A stretch of 64,000 bases of DNA from Bacteroidota bacterium. Its GTDB lineage: Bacteria > Bacteroidota > Bacteroidia > Cytophagales > Cytophagaceae. This document shows, piece by piece, positions 53,733-62,021 of the stretch (position 1 is the stretch's first letter; each line of letters opens with the position of its first letter). The stretch is from the NCBI GenBank assembly GCA_023391415.1, contig JAEWAY010000012.1, forward strand, positions 62,001 through 126,000, written 5' to 3'. The notes under the pieces were generated by a model. The model was not told the DNA's origin. It saw nothing but the letters and a program-made list of their open reading frames with translations, and did not search any database. A program made the translations under genes and the position numbers.

Positions 53733-54995
53733 ATGAAATACTTTTATACTCTTCTTGTTTTTTGCGCGTTGCTGATCGCGGCGCCTACTCGGGCGTCCAA
53801 GATTCTGCTACCGATGGACCAGGCGCAAAAGAATCATCTGAAGGCTTATGGAATCGCTTACTGGGGTCTAACCAGGGACGTTACATTCAACTGGCTGCTC
53901 AATTATCGGGGTGGTAGCTTTATGTGCGACTACCATAAGTTTATCGAAGATGAATGTATGATCAGAGGCGTCTCATATGAGGTTATTTCCGACGCTCAGG
54001 CCGCGGGTATCGAAAACGCCATCGCTAATCCGGAAGAAAATATGGATCTTGTAAAGCTGGAAAAGGCGCCGAAGGTCGCTGTATACTCTCCTAAAACCAA
54101 GCTTCCGTGGGACGACGCGGTAACATTGGTGCTTACGTACGCGGAAATTCCCTATGATATCATTTTTGACGACGAAGTCATGACCGGTATTCTACCGGAT
54201 TATGACTGGCTTCATTTGCATCACGAGGATTTTACGGGGCAATACGGGAAGTTTTATTACTCGTACAAGAATCAGCCCTGGTATATAAAGCAGCAACAGG
54301 AATATGAGGAAGTAGCCAGGCGGTACGGATTCGCCAAGGTATCGCAGCTAAAGCTGGCGGTGGTAAAGAAGATCAGGGAGTTTTGCGCGGGAGGCGGATT
54401 CCTTTTCGCCATGTGTTCGGCTACGGACACGTATGACATAGCGCTGGCCGCCGAGGGGGTTGACATATGCGATCATATGTACGATGGCGATCCCATGGAT
54501 CCGAACGCGCAAAGCAAGATAAGCTTCAAGAATACTTTCGCCTTTGAAAACTTTAAAATAAGTATGAACCCGTTCGAATACGAGTATTCGACGATTGACA
54601 ATCACGACCGGCCCGGGATTTCGGAAAACAACGATTATTTTACCCTGTTTAGTTTTTCAGCGAAATGGGACCCGGTGCCTACGATGCTGACTCAAAACCA
54701 TGAACACGTTATCAAGGGGTTTATGGGACAAACCACCGCGTTTAAGAAAGCGCTGGTCAAGCCGGAAGTTTTGATTATGGGAGAGAATAAGGCCGCTAAT
54801 GAAGCTCGCTATATACACGGTACATTTGGCAAAGGAACCTGGACTTTTTACGGTGGACACGATCCGGAGGATTATCAGCACTTTGTTGGCGAGGAACCGA
54901 CAGATCTCAATCTGCATCCCAACTCTCCGGGATACAGACTGATTCTTAATAATATTCTTTTTCCCGCCGCGAAAAAGAAGAAGCAAAAGACCTGA
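53733..54995 (+). CDS. Secreted conserved protein of the family misnamed 'asparagine synthetase B'
   Basis: 420 residues with a signal peptide (~1-21, cleaved after TRA). The body holds highly conserved-looking blocks: 'QKNHLKAYGIAYWGL', 'WLLNYRGGSFMCDYH', 'RGVSYEVISDAQA', 'LVLTYAEIPYDIIFDDEV', 'WLHLHHEDFTGQYGKFY', 'FCAGGGFLFAMCSATDTYDIALAAEGVDIC' and 'HGTFGKGTWTFYGGHDPEDYQH'. I recall homologues in Bacteroidota annotated as asparagine synthetase B, but there is neither a Cys2 amidotransferase start nor an SGGxDS PP-loop. The GGGF...CSATD stretch looks like a class I glutamine amidotransferase/ThuA-like fold. Periplasmic or surface role unknown. Its stop abuts the miaE stop. Confidence 0.7.
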   Translation: MKYFYTLLVFCALLIAAPTRASKILLPMDQAQKNHLKAYGIAYWGLTRDVTFNWLLNYRGGSFMCDYHKFIEDECMIRGVSYEVISDAQAAGIENAIANPEENMDLVKLEKAPKVAVYSPKTKLPWDDAVTLVLTYAEIPYDIIFDDEVMTGILPDYDWLHLHHEDFTGQYGKFYYSYKNQPWYIKQQQEYEEVARRYGFAKVSQLKLAVVKKIREFCAGGGFLFAMCSATDTYDIALAAEGVDICDHMYDGDPMDPNAQSKISFKNTFAFENFKISMNPFEYEYSTIDNHDRPGISENNDYFTLFSFSAKWDPVPTMLTQNHEHVIKGFMGQTTAFKKALVKPEVLIMGENKAANEARYIHGTFGKGTWTFYGGHDPEDYQHFVGEEPTDLNLHPNSPGYRLILNNILFPAAKKKKQKT

Positions 54996-55577
54996 TCAGT
55001 GCATACGGTCGCCTCTTAGCTCGAGATTTTTGACTATTTCGGCTTCGGCGACCAGCATTTCTTCAAGACGGTTCTGGACTTCTCCGGCAGGCATGTATTC
55101 TTTCGCGAGGTCGACAAACGTGACGTAATGCCCGGCTTCGGAAATCATCAGTTCATGATAAAACTTCTTTAGGTGTTCGTCGTTGATGTTGAGGGACAGC
55201 AAACGGAATCTTTCGCAACTTCTGGCCTCTATCAGCGCGTTGATCAAAAGCTTGTCCATCAGTTGCCGTTCGATTTTTCCGCCTTTGCGTTCCAGACGCG
55301 ATAATTGTACTACATATTCATCGGCGCGCTTGGGACCGAGTTTATAGTTTCGTTTGCGCAGCTCGTTCAATACCATTCTGAAGTGCCCCCATTCTTCCGT
55401 AACGATGGGTGTCAACACTTCGACAAGTTTTTCCCTGTCGGAAAACTGGACGATTAATGAAATGCAGGAACTCGCGGCTTTTTGTTCACAATACGCGTGA
55501 TCCACCAGGATGTCTTCTATTGATTTTTCCGCGATATCCACCCATCGCGGATCGGTTGGCAGTTTTAATCCAAGCAT
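54996..55577 (-). CDS. miaE: tRNA-(ms2io6A)-hydroxylase
   Basis: A 193-residue ferritin-like di-iron hydroxylase that converts ms2i6A37 to ms2io6A37 in tRNA. Di-iron ligands are visible in 'AYCEQKA' (~E31), 'EEWGHF' (61-66), 'EARSCERF' (~117-124) and 'EAGHY' (147-151). 'DPRWVDIAEKSIEDILVDHAYCEQKAAS' is the family opening. It acts after MiaB (encoded at 35702). It starts 7 bases past the porin gene and is probably the last gene of the lpxK-porin-miaE unit. Confidence 0.93.
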   Translation of the reverse strand: MLGLKLPTDPRWVDIAEKSIEDILVDHAYCEQKAASSCISLIVQFSDREKLVEVLTPIVTEEWGHFRMVLNELRKRNYKLGPKRADEYVVQLSRLERKGGKIERQLMDKLLINALIEARSCERFRLLSLNINDEHLKKFYHELMISEAGHYVTFVDLAKEYMPAGEVQNRLEEMLVAEAEIVKNLELRGDRMH

Positions 55578-55584
55578 TGTTTTA

Positions 55585-57531
55585 TTAATTGTAGAATCTC
55601 CACGCTAATCCAAAGATAAAGGTTCTTGGTAATCCGGCGTACCAGGGCGTCACAAAATAGCCGGGCCCTAATATACTCGTATTGTCCCGGAGATTTTGAG
55701 TTACATTGGAAACTTTGACAAAACCAAGAACCGTCTTTAATTGTACATTGAGGAATATGTCCGCGTACATGTATGGCTGGATGAAAAAATTATTGTTCAA
55801 ATAATAATGCTGGTAATTGGGCAGGTAGTAGTCGGCGTAATAACCAGAGCGGTAGTTGAGGTCGACGCCAAGTTGGAAAAACGCCACGCGCTTGAGCAGG
55901 TTGTTTTGATAATACAATCGGGTTTTATTGGAATATTCCGGTACTCTGATAAGGTCTTCTCCCCCATTTGTTCCGTCTACTTTCCGATATTCCAGATAGT
56001 TTTCCAGATGAAAGCGGCTTACGTTTACTCCAGCGTTGAGAAATACATCCAATGGCTTTACCAGTTGATCATCGGAAGCTTGTTTCCTGTATTTGTCCGC
56101 GTCGAGGTATATGTAGTTTCTGATTGTATAATAATTCAACCCCGCTCTGACGAAAAAACGTTTTCTGGTCAGACTTCCCATCAGGTACAAATGATTGGAC
56201 GTAGTCTCCTTGAGATTCTCGTCCGGAAGCCATTGGAGGAAGTTGCCGATAAACATGGTTTGAAACAAGGAGGGAGAATACGCCATCCGGTTATATCCGG
56301 CTTTTAGATAGGCGTTGCTGATTGAAGTTTTTATGGAATAATCCTTACCTCCAATCATTTTTTCTCCGGAAAAATCGATGTTAAATAAAGAGTCCGGAAA
56401 TGTATATGATAACGCGCCGCCGGCGAATTGTTCAACATAGCGTATGGAGGCGGAATCATAATATTGCCGGTAATTGATTTCTTTATAGCGGTGAAAAATC
56501 CTATAATTCAAATCATTGTATAGACCCTTTAGTCCTGATTCATTTTCAAGGAGTTTCTGCCCAGACATGTTAAAGGTGCTGTAAGGATAGCGTGCCGGTT
56601 CCAGCGGTAACCCATACGCGTTGAGGTAGTCTTCCAGATTGTCATGGTTCCGGATCTTAATCCAGTTGGTACGGCTTGAATAGTCGAATATGTTGTACAA
56701 TTGGGCTAGTGAATCTCCAAAAAGGTCAAACTGCTGATAGATATGATATTGCCCTTTCCGGTTGTTGGTCATGGCTTTGCGCTCCCGGTCATTGCTCGGG
56801 ATATAGACGGATTCGCGAATATCGTCAAACAGGTCGAAGTAGGTATCGGTCGAATCGGGGTTTATCCCGCCCGTGTCCATAAACTGCTGGTCGTAAAATG
56901 AAAAATTGGCAAGCACGCCATAGCGTTTATTGGGAGTAAAATAATGTGTGTAAAAATCAAACGCGCTGGCTATGTTGTTTCTGTCTTTTCGGAATAAACC
57001 ATTGATTTTATCCGTCTTAAAAATACGATAGTCGAAGCCGAAATTCCAGTTGGGATTGATGTTTCTGCTAAAGCGGGCCTGGGCGAGCTGTTGTCCGCGG
57101 GAACCCTGAATATAGGAAATCTCTGAAAACGGAGAACGGGTATCGAAATAATCGATGGTCGAAGGAGAAAATTCATAGATCAGAAAATTTTCGTAGCCAT
57201 AGCGTCGGCCGGGCCTGTCCGGCATCTGATATCCGTAGCGTTGAACCGGTGTGCCCATTAATCCGAGATCCTGATAAAACACGTTTTTGTCAAAAATGAA
57301 ACTTTTATTATGCAAATCGGTCAGAAGGGTATCCAGGGTTCTTTTATACCGTACATTATTTAGTATGTCGGATTCTTTCTGGTAGTAGGTTGTATGGGTT
57401 CCGTATAATTGACGGGTGGTATCATCCAGTATCTGCGCGAGTCCGTTGTAGGTTGTAAACAGGCAGCATAGCGTGAAAACCGGAAGCAGGTATATTTTAA
57501 ATCGTGTCACGTAATAAAAATAATTAGACAA
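55585..57531 (-). CDS. Putative outer-membrane porin (Porin_10 family)
   Basis: A 648-residue protein with a long hydrophobic signal region (~8-32). 'LDDTTRQLYGTHTTYYQKESDI' and 'FIFDKNVFYQDLGLMGTP' are the usual N-terminal blocks. Many amphipathic aromatic-rich strands follow, such as 'RYGVLANFSFYDQQF' and 'RFFVRAGLNYYTIRNYIYLDADKY', and the chain ends in 'GLAWRFYN', a beta-barrel C terminus. It matches the 'putative porin' family of Bacteroidota. It starts 5 bases after the lpxK stop. Substrate unknown. Confidence 0.85.
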   Translation of the reverse strand: MSNYFYYVTRFKIYLLPVFTLCCLFTTYNGLAQILDDTTRQLYGTHTTYYQKESDILNNVRYKRTLDTLLTDLHNKSFIFDKNVFYQDLGLMGTPVQRYGYQMPDRPGRRYGYENFLIYEFSPSTIDYFDTRSPFSEISYIQGSRGQQLAQARFSRNINPNWNFGFDYRIFKTDKINGLFRKDRNNIASAFDFYTHYFTPNKRYGVLANFSFYDQQFMDTGGINPDSTDTYFDLFDDIRESVYIPSNDRERKAMTNNRKGQYHIYQQFDLFGDSLAQLYNIFDYSSRTNWIKIRNHDNLEDYLNAYGLPLEPARYPYSTFNMSGQKLLENESGLKGLYNDLNYRIFHRYKEINYRQYYDSASIRYVEQFAGGALSYTFPDSLFNIDFSGEKMIGGKDYSIKTSISNAYLKAGYNRMAYSPSLFQTMFIGNFLQWLPDENLKETTSNHLYLMGSLTRKRFFVRAGLNYYTIRNYIYLDADKYRKQASDDQLVKPLDVFLNAGVNVSRFHLENYLEYRKVDGTNGGEDLIRVPEYSNKTRLYYQNNLLKRVAFFQLGVDLNYRSGYYADYYLPNYQHYYLNNNFFIQPYMYADIFLNVQLKTVLGFVKVSNVTQNLRDNTSILGPGYFVTPWYAGLPRTFIFGLAWRFYN

Positions 57532-57536
57532 ACTTA

Positions 57537-58580
57537 CTAATTTAAAAAGTCTCCGACCAACTGCCGGAATTCATTTTCTTTTTCCAGAAAAGCCGTTTCA
57601 ATTGGAATATAGGCGACAGGCAGACTTGTCAGCAAGTTCAGATCCTTAAACTTGACCGCGTCTTTTTCGGTCGTCAGAATCAATCGGAAACGGTCATGAG
57701 GCAATCGCTGAAACTTCCGAGTTATTTTATTTTCATCGTCCAGCGTATAGGCGTAATGATCGGCGAAGCGCAAGGTTTCGACACTGGCGCAGTGTTGCCG
57801 CAGAAATGTGTGAAAAGGGCCGGGATTGGCGATGCCTGATACCGCTAGTACATGGTAATGAGCGAGGTCGCCGGTAAACTTTTCGGTTTCATACAGGTTG
57901 ACGGGGGCTCCATATTCGTAACGGGTAAAAAAGACAGGTTTGGGGCCGCTGTAACGCGTGACCGACTTCCGGTATTCGTTTTTTGTCTCCTCGGACAATG
58001 TCGGCGGGCATTTTGTAATGATTATAGTGTCCGCTCGTCGCGCGCCGTACCGGTTTTCACGGAGCCAGCCTCCCGGAAGTATAGAATCCCTGAAAAAAGG
58101 CGTATTGAATTCGGTCAGCATAATCGTCAACCCTGGCCGGACCCTACGGTGTTGCATAGCGTCGTCCAATACCACCGCTTTCAAGTCATGAAACTGTCTG
58201 GTAAGCCTTTCTATTCCATACACCCGGTTTTCACAGACCGCTACCTGAATATTGGAGCCAAACTTTCTTCTGTATTGCGCTGGTTCGTCACCGGCTATCT
58301 TCGCCGGTGTCGTTGGAGCTACTTCAACATATCCTTTGGACGCGCGTCCGTATCCGCGACTTAGCACAGCCGCTCCGAGATCGGTAGAGAAGGTTTTTAC
58401 GACATATTCCACATGCGGTGTTTTTCCGGTTCCGCCCACTTTCAGATTGCCGATACATATTACAGGAATATCGAAAGTCGCTGATCTGAAAAACTTTTTA
58501 TCGTATAAATAGTTTCTTATGCCGGTGATAAAGCCATATAGCAGTGAAAATGGAAAAAGAAAAAACCGTCTTAGTTTCAT
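57537..58580 (-). CDS. lpxK: Tetraacyldisaccharide 4'-kinase
   Basis: A 347-residue membrane-associated kinase that phosphorylates the lipid A disaccharide at 4'. The N-terminal anchor 'FFLFPFSLLYGFITGIRNYLYD' is followed by the P-loop 'GNLKVGGTGKTPHVEYVV' (~44-61). 'AAVLSRGYGRASKGYV', 'AGDEPAQYRRKF', 'VVLDDAMQHRRVRPGLTIML' and 'TTEKDAVKF' complete the family set. The open frame extends 33 codons further, but ATG 58580 (MKLRRFF) is the normal start and leaves 76 bases to the divergent nif3-like gene. Confidence 0.95.
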   Translation of the reverse strand: MKLRRFFLFPFSLLYGFITGIRNYLYDKKFFRSATFDIPVICIGNLKVGGTGKTPHVEYVVKTFSTDLGAAVLSRGYGRASKGYVEVAPTTPAKIAGDEPAQYRRKFGSNIQVAVCENRVYGIERLTRQFHDLKAVVLDDAMQHRRVRPGLTIMLTEFNTPFFRDSILPGGWLRENRYGARRADTIIITKCPPTLSEETKNEYRKSVTRYSGPKPVFFTRYEYGAPVNLYETEKFTGDLAHYHVLAVSGIANPGPFHTFLRQHCASVETLRFADHYAYTLDDENKITRKFQRLPHDRFRLILTTEKDAVKFKDLNLLTSLPVAYIPIETAFLEKENEFRQLVGDFLN

Positions 58581-58656
58581 CGGGAGCAAAGATATAAAGA
58601 AAAATGTTGATAGTTTTGGAACAAAAGTAAAATCAGGATTTATCAACAGCTTCTCT

Positions 58657-59754
58657 ATGACCAAGGTTAAGGATATCACTAAAGTACTTGAAAATCTGGC
58701 TCCTCTTCACTATCAGGAGTCGTACGACAACGCGGGTTTGCTTACCGGAGATCCGGAAAGCGGAGTACGGGGAGTACTGGTAAGTCTGGATATGACGGAA
58801 GAGGTTGTCGATGAGGCGATCGCTAATGGTTGCGATATGGTTGTCGCTCATCATCCCATAATTTTTAAAGGCCTGAAAAAACTGACAGGAAGCAATTATG
58901 TGGAAAGGACTGTTATTAAAGCTATAAAGAACGATATAGCCCTGTATGGCATCCATACCAATCTGGACAATATGTCGCATGGAGTCAATAAAAAAATATG
59001 CGATACGTTGGATCTCCGCGACACTTCCATATTGGCGCCCAAAAATCAGACGCTGAAAAAAATGGTGACTTTTGTTCCTGGAGATCATACGGAGAATGTG
59101 CTTGGGAGCCTCTTTGAAGCCGGTGGAGGCCGAATCGGAAACTATAAGGAATGTAGTTTTAAAATTAATGGAGAAGGGTCGTTTTTCCCGATGGAGGGTT
59201 CATCACCCGCTATAGGTAGTCAGGGTGTACGCGAACGCGTGGGAGAAGACCGGATCGAAGTGGTTTTTCCCGCGTATCTGGAGTATAAATTGATCCGAAA
59301 GCTTCGTGAAAATCATCCATACGAGGAGCCTGCCTTCGATATTTTTTCACTTGACAATCCCAATCCTTACATTGGGGCGGGGATGATCGGATATACGGAC
59401 AAGCCGTATCCTTCCAGAGACTATCTTTATTTTGTCAAGGAAAAACTTAACCTTTCCGTATTGAAACATACCAGGATCGTTAAAGAAAATATCAATAAAG
59501 TCGCCGTTTGCGGAGGAGCCGGCAGTTTTCTGCTCAAGGCGGCGGTCGCCAGCGGCGCGGATCTGTTTATTACCGCGGATTTTAAGTATCATGAGTATTT
59601 CGACGCCGAAAACAATATTATTGTCGCTGATGTAGGACATTATGAGTCGGAGGTTTTTACAAAAGATCTTATTTATGACTATTTAATTGAGAATTTTAGT
59701 AATATTGCAGTCATTTTGGCAAAAACAGTAACAAACCCTATAAGTTATCTTTAA
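58657..59754 (+). CDS. Nif3-like dinuclear metal-binding protein (NIF3/YbgI family, DUF34)
   Basis: A 365-residue protein with the family's metal residues: 'VAHHPIIFKGLKKL' (His65, His66), 'YGIHTNLDN' (His100, Asp104) and a late 'VGHYESE' (His and Glu). The ~120-residue insert in the middle is a PII-like domain typical of the longer Gram-positive/Bacteroidota form. The ATG at 58657 (MTKVKDITKVLE) is preferred to the earlier in-frame ATG. Related proteins are linked to GTP cyclohydrolase-type or other hydrolytic roles, unproved. It is followed by the zinc-ribbon gene after 5 bases, an order common in the phylum. Confidence 0.93.
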   Translation: MTKVKDITKVLENLAPLHYQESYDNAGLLTGDPESGVRGVLVSLDMTEEVVDEAIANGCDMVVAHHPIIFKGLKKLTGSNYVERTVIKAIKNDIALYGIHTNLDNMSHGVNKKICDTLDLRDTSILAPKNQTLKKMVTFVPGDHTENVLGSLFEAGGGRIGNYKECSFKINGEGSFFPMEGSSPAIGSQGVRERVGEDRIEVVFPAYLEYKLIRKLRENHPYEEPAFDIFSLDNPNPYIGAGMIGYTDKPYPSRDYLYFVKEKLNLSVLKHTRIVKENINKVAVCGGAGSFLLKAAVASGADLFITADFKYHEYFDAENNIIVADVGHYESEVFTKDLIYDYLIENFSNIAVILAKTVTNPISYL

Positions 59755-59759
59755 GATAG

Positions 59760-60506
59760 ATGGAAAACTCAGTCGCGCAGAAGCTTGAAGCACTTGTTAA
59801 ATTACAGACAATCGATTCAAAGCTGGATGAAATAAACAAAGTACGTGGTGACCTTCCGGAGGAAGTCAGGGATCTGGAAGATGAACTGGCCGGTTATGAA
59901 ACCCGGGTTGGTAAATTCGAAGATGAAATCAAAAAGCTTGAAGAAGAAATTCAGAATAACAAGCAAAGTATCAAGGATTCGGAGAAACTCATAAAGAAAT
60001 ACGAGGAACAGCAGTCGAATGTCCGTAACAACCGCGAATACGACGCGATTACGAAAGAGGTCGAATTGCAGCAACTGGAGATTCAGATCAGTGAAAAAAG
60101 AATTAAGGAAGGGTTTGTTAAAATTGAACAAAAGAAGGAAGAGATAGCTAAGACTGAAGGAGTTCTTCAGGAAAGACAGAAGGATCTGGATATTAAGAAA
60201 AAAGAGCTTGACAGCATTATCGGAGAGAGTCGGGACGAGGAAGAAAAGCTGCACAAGGATCGGGAGAAAGCTTCCAAGGCGATAGAAGAGCGTCTGCTCA
60301 ATTCCTACAATAAAATTCGTAAAAACGTTAACAACGGACTGGCGGTCGTTTCCGTTAAAAGAGACGCTTGCGGAGGTTGCTTCAATACTGTGCCTCCTCA
60401 AAGACAGGTTGATATCCGGGAAAAGAAAAAGCTTATCGTCTGTGAGCATTGCGGACGTATTTTCGCGGATGTAGAGTCTCCTGTAGTAGAAGTAAGTAAA
60501 AGATAG
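59760..60506 (+). CDS. Coiled-coil protein with C4 zinc ribbon (DUF164/CT398-like)
   Basis: A 248-residue protein. Residues ~10-190 form a long charged helical hairpin coiled coil with a 'QSNVRNNREYDAITKEVELQQ' turn. The C-terminal zinc ribbon holds CGGC (Cys204, 207) and CEHC (Cys228, 231) around 'FNTVPPQRQVDIREKKKLI'. The family is near-universal in several phyla and has been suggested to bind nucleic acid or secretion components, with no firm function. Predicted cytoplasmic. Its terminator lies inside the next gene's reading frame. Confidence 0.92.
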   Translation: MENSVAQKLEALVKLQTIDSKLDEINKVRGDLPEEVRDLEDELAGYETRVGKFEDEIKKLEEEIQNNKQSIKDSEKLIKKYEEQQSNVRNNREYDAITKEVELQQLEIQISEKRIKEGFVKIEQKKEEIAKTEGVLQERQKDLDIKKKELDSIIGESRDEEEKLHKDREKASKAIEERLLNSYNKIRKNVNNGLAVVSVKRDACGGCFNTVPPQRQVDIREKKKLIVCEHCGRIFADVESPVVEVSKR

Positions 60507-60510
60507 TTCA

Positions 60511-62013
60511 TTGAATAGTATTTTTCCGAATACGCGAAGGGCGGCCTCTCAAGCCCGCCCTTTTTTTATTTTCCTATTTTTCGCTTTTCGCGTCGCCGGA
60601 TTATCCGCTCAAAATCCTCTCCCCGCTCCCATTCTCAAGGCATACTCCGAAATCCTCTCTCTTAAGCTTAAGGAGGGGAACGCCATTTTGGCCAATGTAA
60701 AACATGAATTGGGCGATAGTCCTTTTTATTATCTTGTCCATAGTTATTCCGAGACATTGAACCTGCTGCTTTTGGAAGACTATTCGGAATATCAGCGGGT
60801 AAAAAAAAATCATAGTCAGTATATCAAGGCGCTTCCCAGGCTCTCCTACCCTCTGGAATGGAAACTTTTGATTGAGGCGGAAATACGTTTTCATTCCGCC
60901 TTGCTAAAGCTGAAGTTTAATGAAGAGCTTTCCGCGGCTTGGGAGCTTAAGCAGGCGTATCAGCTTATTCAGACGATCAACCGGAAATTTCCGGATTTTA
61001 TTCATCACCGCAAATTGTTGGGCTTGTTTCAGCTCTTCCTTGGATCTGTACCGGAAAAATATGTGTGGCTGACCAATCTTTTTGGTTATAAAGGCGAGAT
61101 CAACAAAGGAATACGCATGCTGGAGGAAGTGGAAAACAGCGACTCCTTTTTCGCGCTTGAAGCGTTTATGCTCAGGGCCGCCGCCCAGAAGTATATCCTT
61201 AAAACTCCTGGCTGCGTATCCTGTCAAATCGCCGGGAAGGCTGGCGATAATAAACGAAACTATCTGCTGGCTTATCTGTACGCGGCCGTATTGGTCAAGG
61301 AAGGACAGTCGGACAAAGCGCTCGAGATATTGAGCCGATACGCTCCGTATAGCTATTCGCCATTTCCCCTGGTATATCTGCTGCAAGGCGAAATCCTTCT
61401 GTATAAAGGGGACTATGAGGAGTCCAGAAGGCATTATATTCGATTCTTAAAGTCTACGAAAGGCGATAATCATATAAAAGACGCTTACTATAAGATCTGT
61501 CTGACGTATTGGCTGTCGGGCAATGAGGAAAAGGCCAGATATTATCTTGAGCGGATAGGTAAAGCGGGTCAGGAAATATATGATTCGGATAAGTACGCGG
61601 GCCAATTTGCCCGGGATGGAGAGTTTCCGGATATATACCTGATGCGGGCCCGTCTTAGCTCCGATGGGGGCTACCTGGGTAAAGCCCTGGCCGAGTTGAG
61701 CAAATATTGCATAAAGAGCGAAGAGGATCATAAGGATAATATTGAATTCTGGTATCGAAAAGGGAGAATATTTCAGTTGCAGGGGCAATATCAGCCTGCT
61801 ATGGATAATTATCAAAAAGTGATCTTGCTGTCGGAGGGAAAAAATCATTATTTCGCGCCTAACGCTTGTCTGCAAACCGGATATATTCTTTCGGAGCTTG
61901 GGAGAATAGCCGAAGCGAGGCGGTATTTTGAAAAGGCGCTGTCTTATACCGAGCATGAGTATAAAAACAGTATTGACAATAAGGCCAGAGCCGCTTTGAG
62001 TGAAATAGAATAA
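60511..62013 (+). CDS. Secreted TPR-repeat protein, start overlapping a terminator
   Basis: A 500-residue protein with a signal-peptide-like segment (~17-33, 'PFFIFLFFAFRVAGLSAQ'). About ten helix-turn-helix repeats follow, including 'ALEILSRYAPYSYSPFPLVYLLQGEILLYKGDYEESRRHY' and 'ARRYFEKALSYTEHE', the canonical TPR pattern. The only start in frame after the upstream stops (TAA at 60493) is the TTG at 60511; no ATG, GTG or TTG occurs again before the signal peptide. An intrinsic terminator (60537-60567) lies within codons ~10-19. Flanked by 4 bases (zinc-ribbon gene) and 8 bases (pabB). Function unknown. Confidence 0.8.
   Translation: MNSIFPNTRRAASQARPFFIFLFFAFRVAGLSAQNPLPAPILKAYSEILSLKLKEGNAILANVKHELGDSPFYYLVHSYSETLNLLLLEDYSEYQRVKKNHSQYIKALPRLSYPLEWKLLIEAEIRFHSALLKLKFNEELSAAWELKQAYQLIQTINRKFPDFIHHRKLLGLFQLFLGSVPEKYVWLTNLFGYKGEINKGIRMLEEVENSDSFFALEAFMLRAAAQKYILKTPGCVSCQIAGKAGDNKRNYLLAYLYAAVLVKEGQSDKALEILSRYAPYSYSPFPLVYLLQGEILLYKGDYEESRRHYIRFLKSTKGDNHIKDAYYKICLTYWLSGNEEKARYYLERIGKAGQEIYDSDKYAGQFARDGEFPDIYLMRARLSSDGGYLGKALAELSKYCIKSEEDHKDNIEFWYRKGRIFQLQGQYQPAMDNYQKVILLSEGKNHYFAPNACLQTGYILSELGRIAEARRYFEKALSYTEHEYKNSIDNKARAALSEIE
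60537..60567 (+). terminator. Intrinsic terminator inside the TPR gene N terminus
   Basis: Arms aagggcgg (60537-60544) and ccgccctt (60555-60562) around a 10-base loop, followed by a run of T (60561-60567). It lies 30 bases past the zinc-ribbon stop, where its terminator is expected, yet it is translated as part of the TPR protein's signal peptide region. Confidence 0.85.
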
Positions 62014-62021
62014 TTTATAGA

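Noticed and set aside
59817..60449. 210-codon frame antisense to the coiled-coil zinc-ribbon gene
   Set aside because: Phe/Leu-rich sequence is the mirror of the Glu/Lys-rich coiled coil; a shadow frame.
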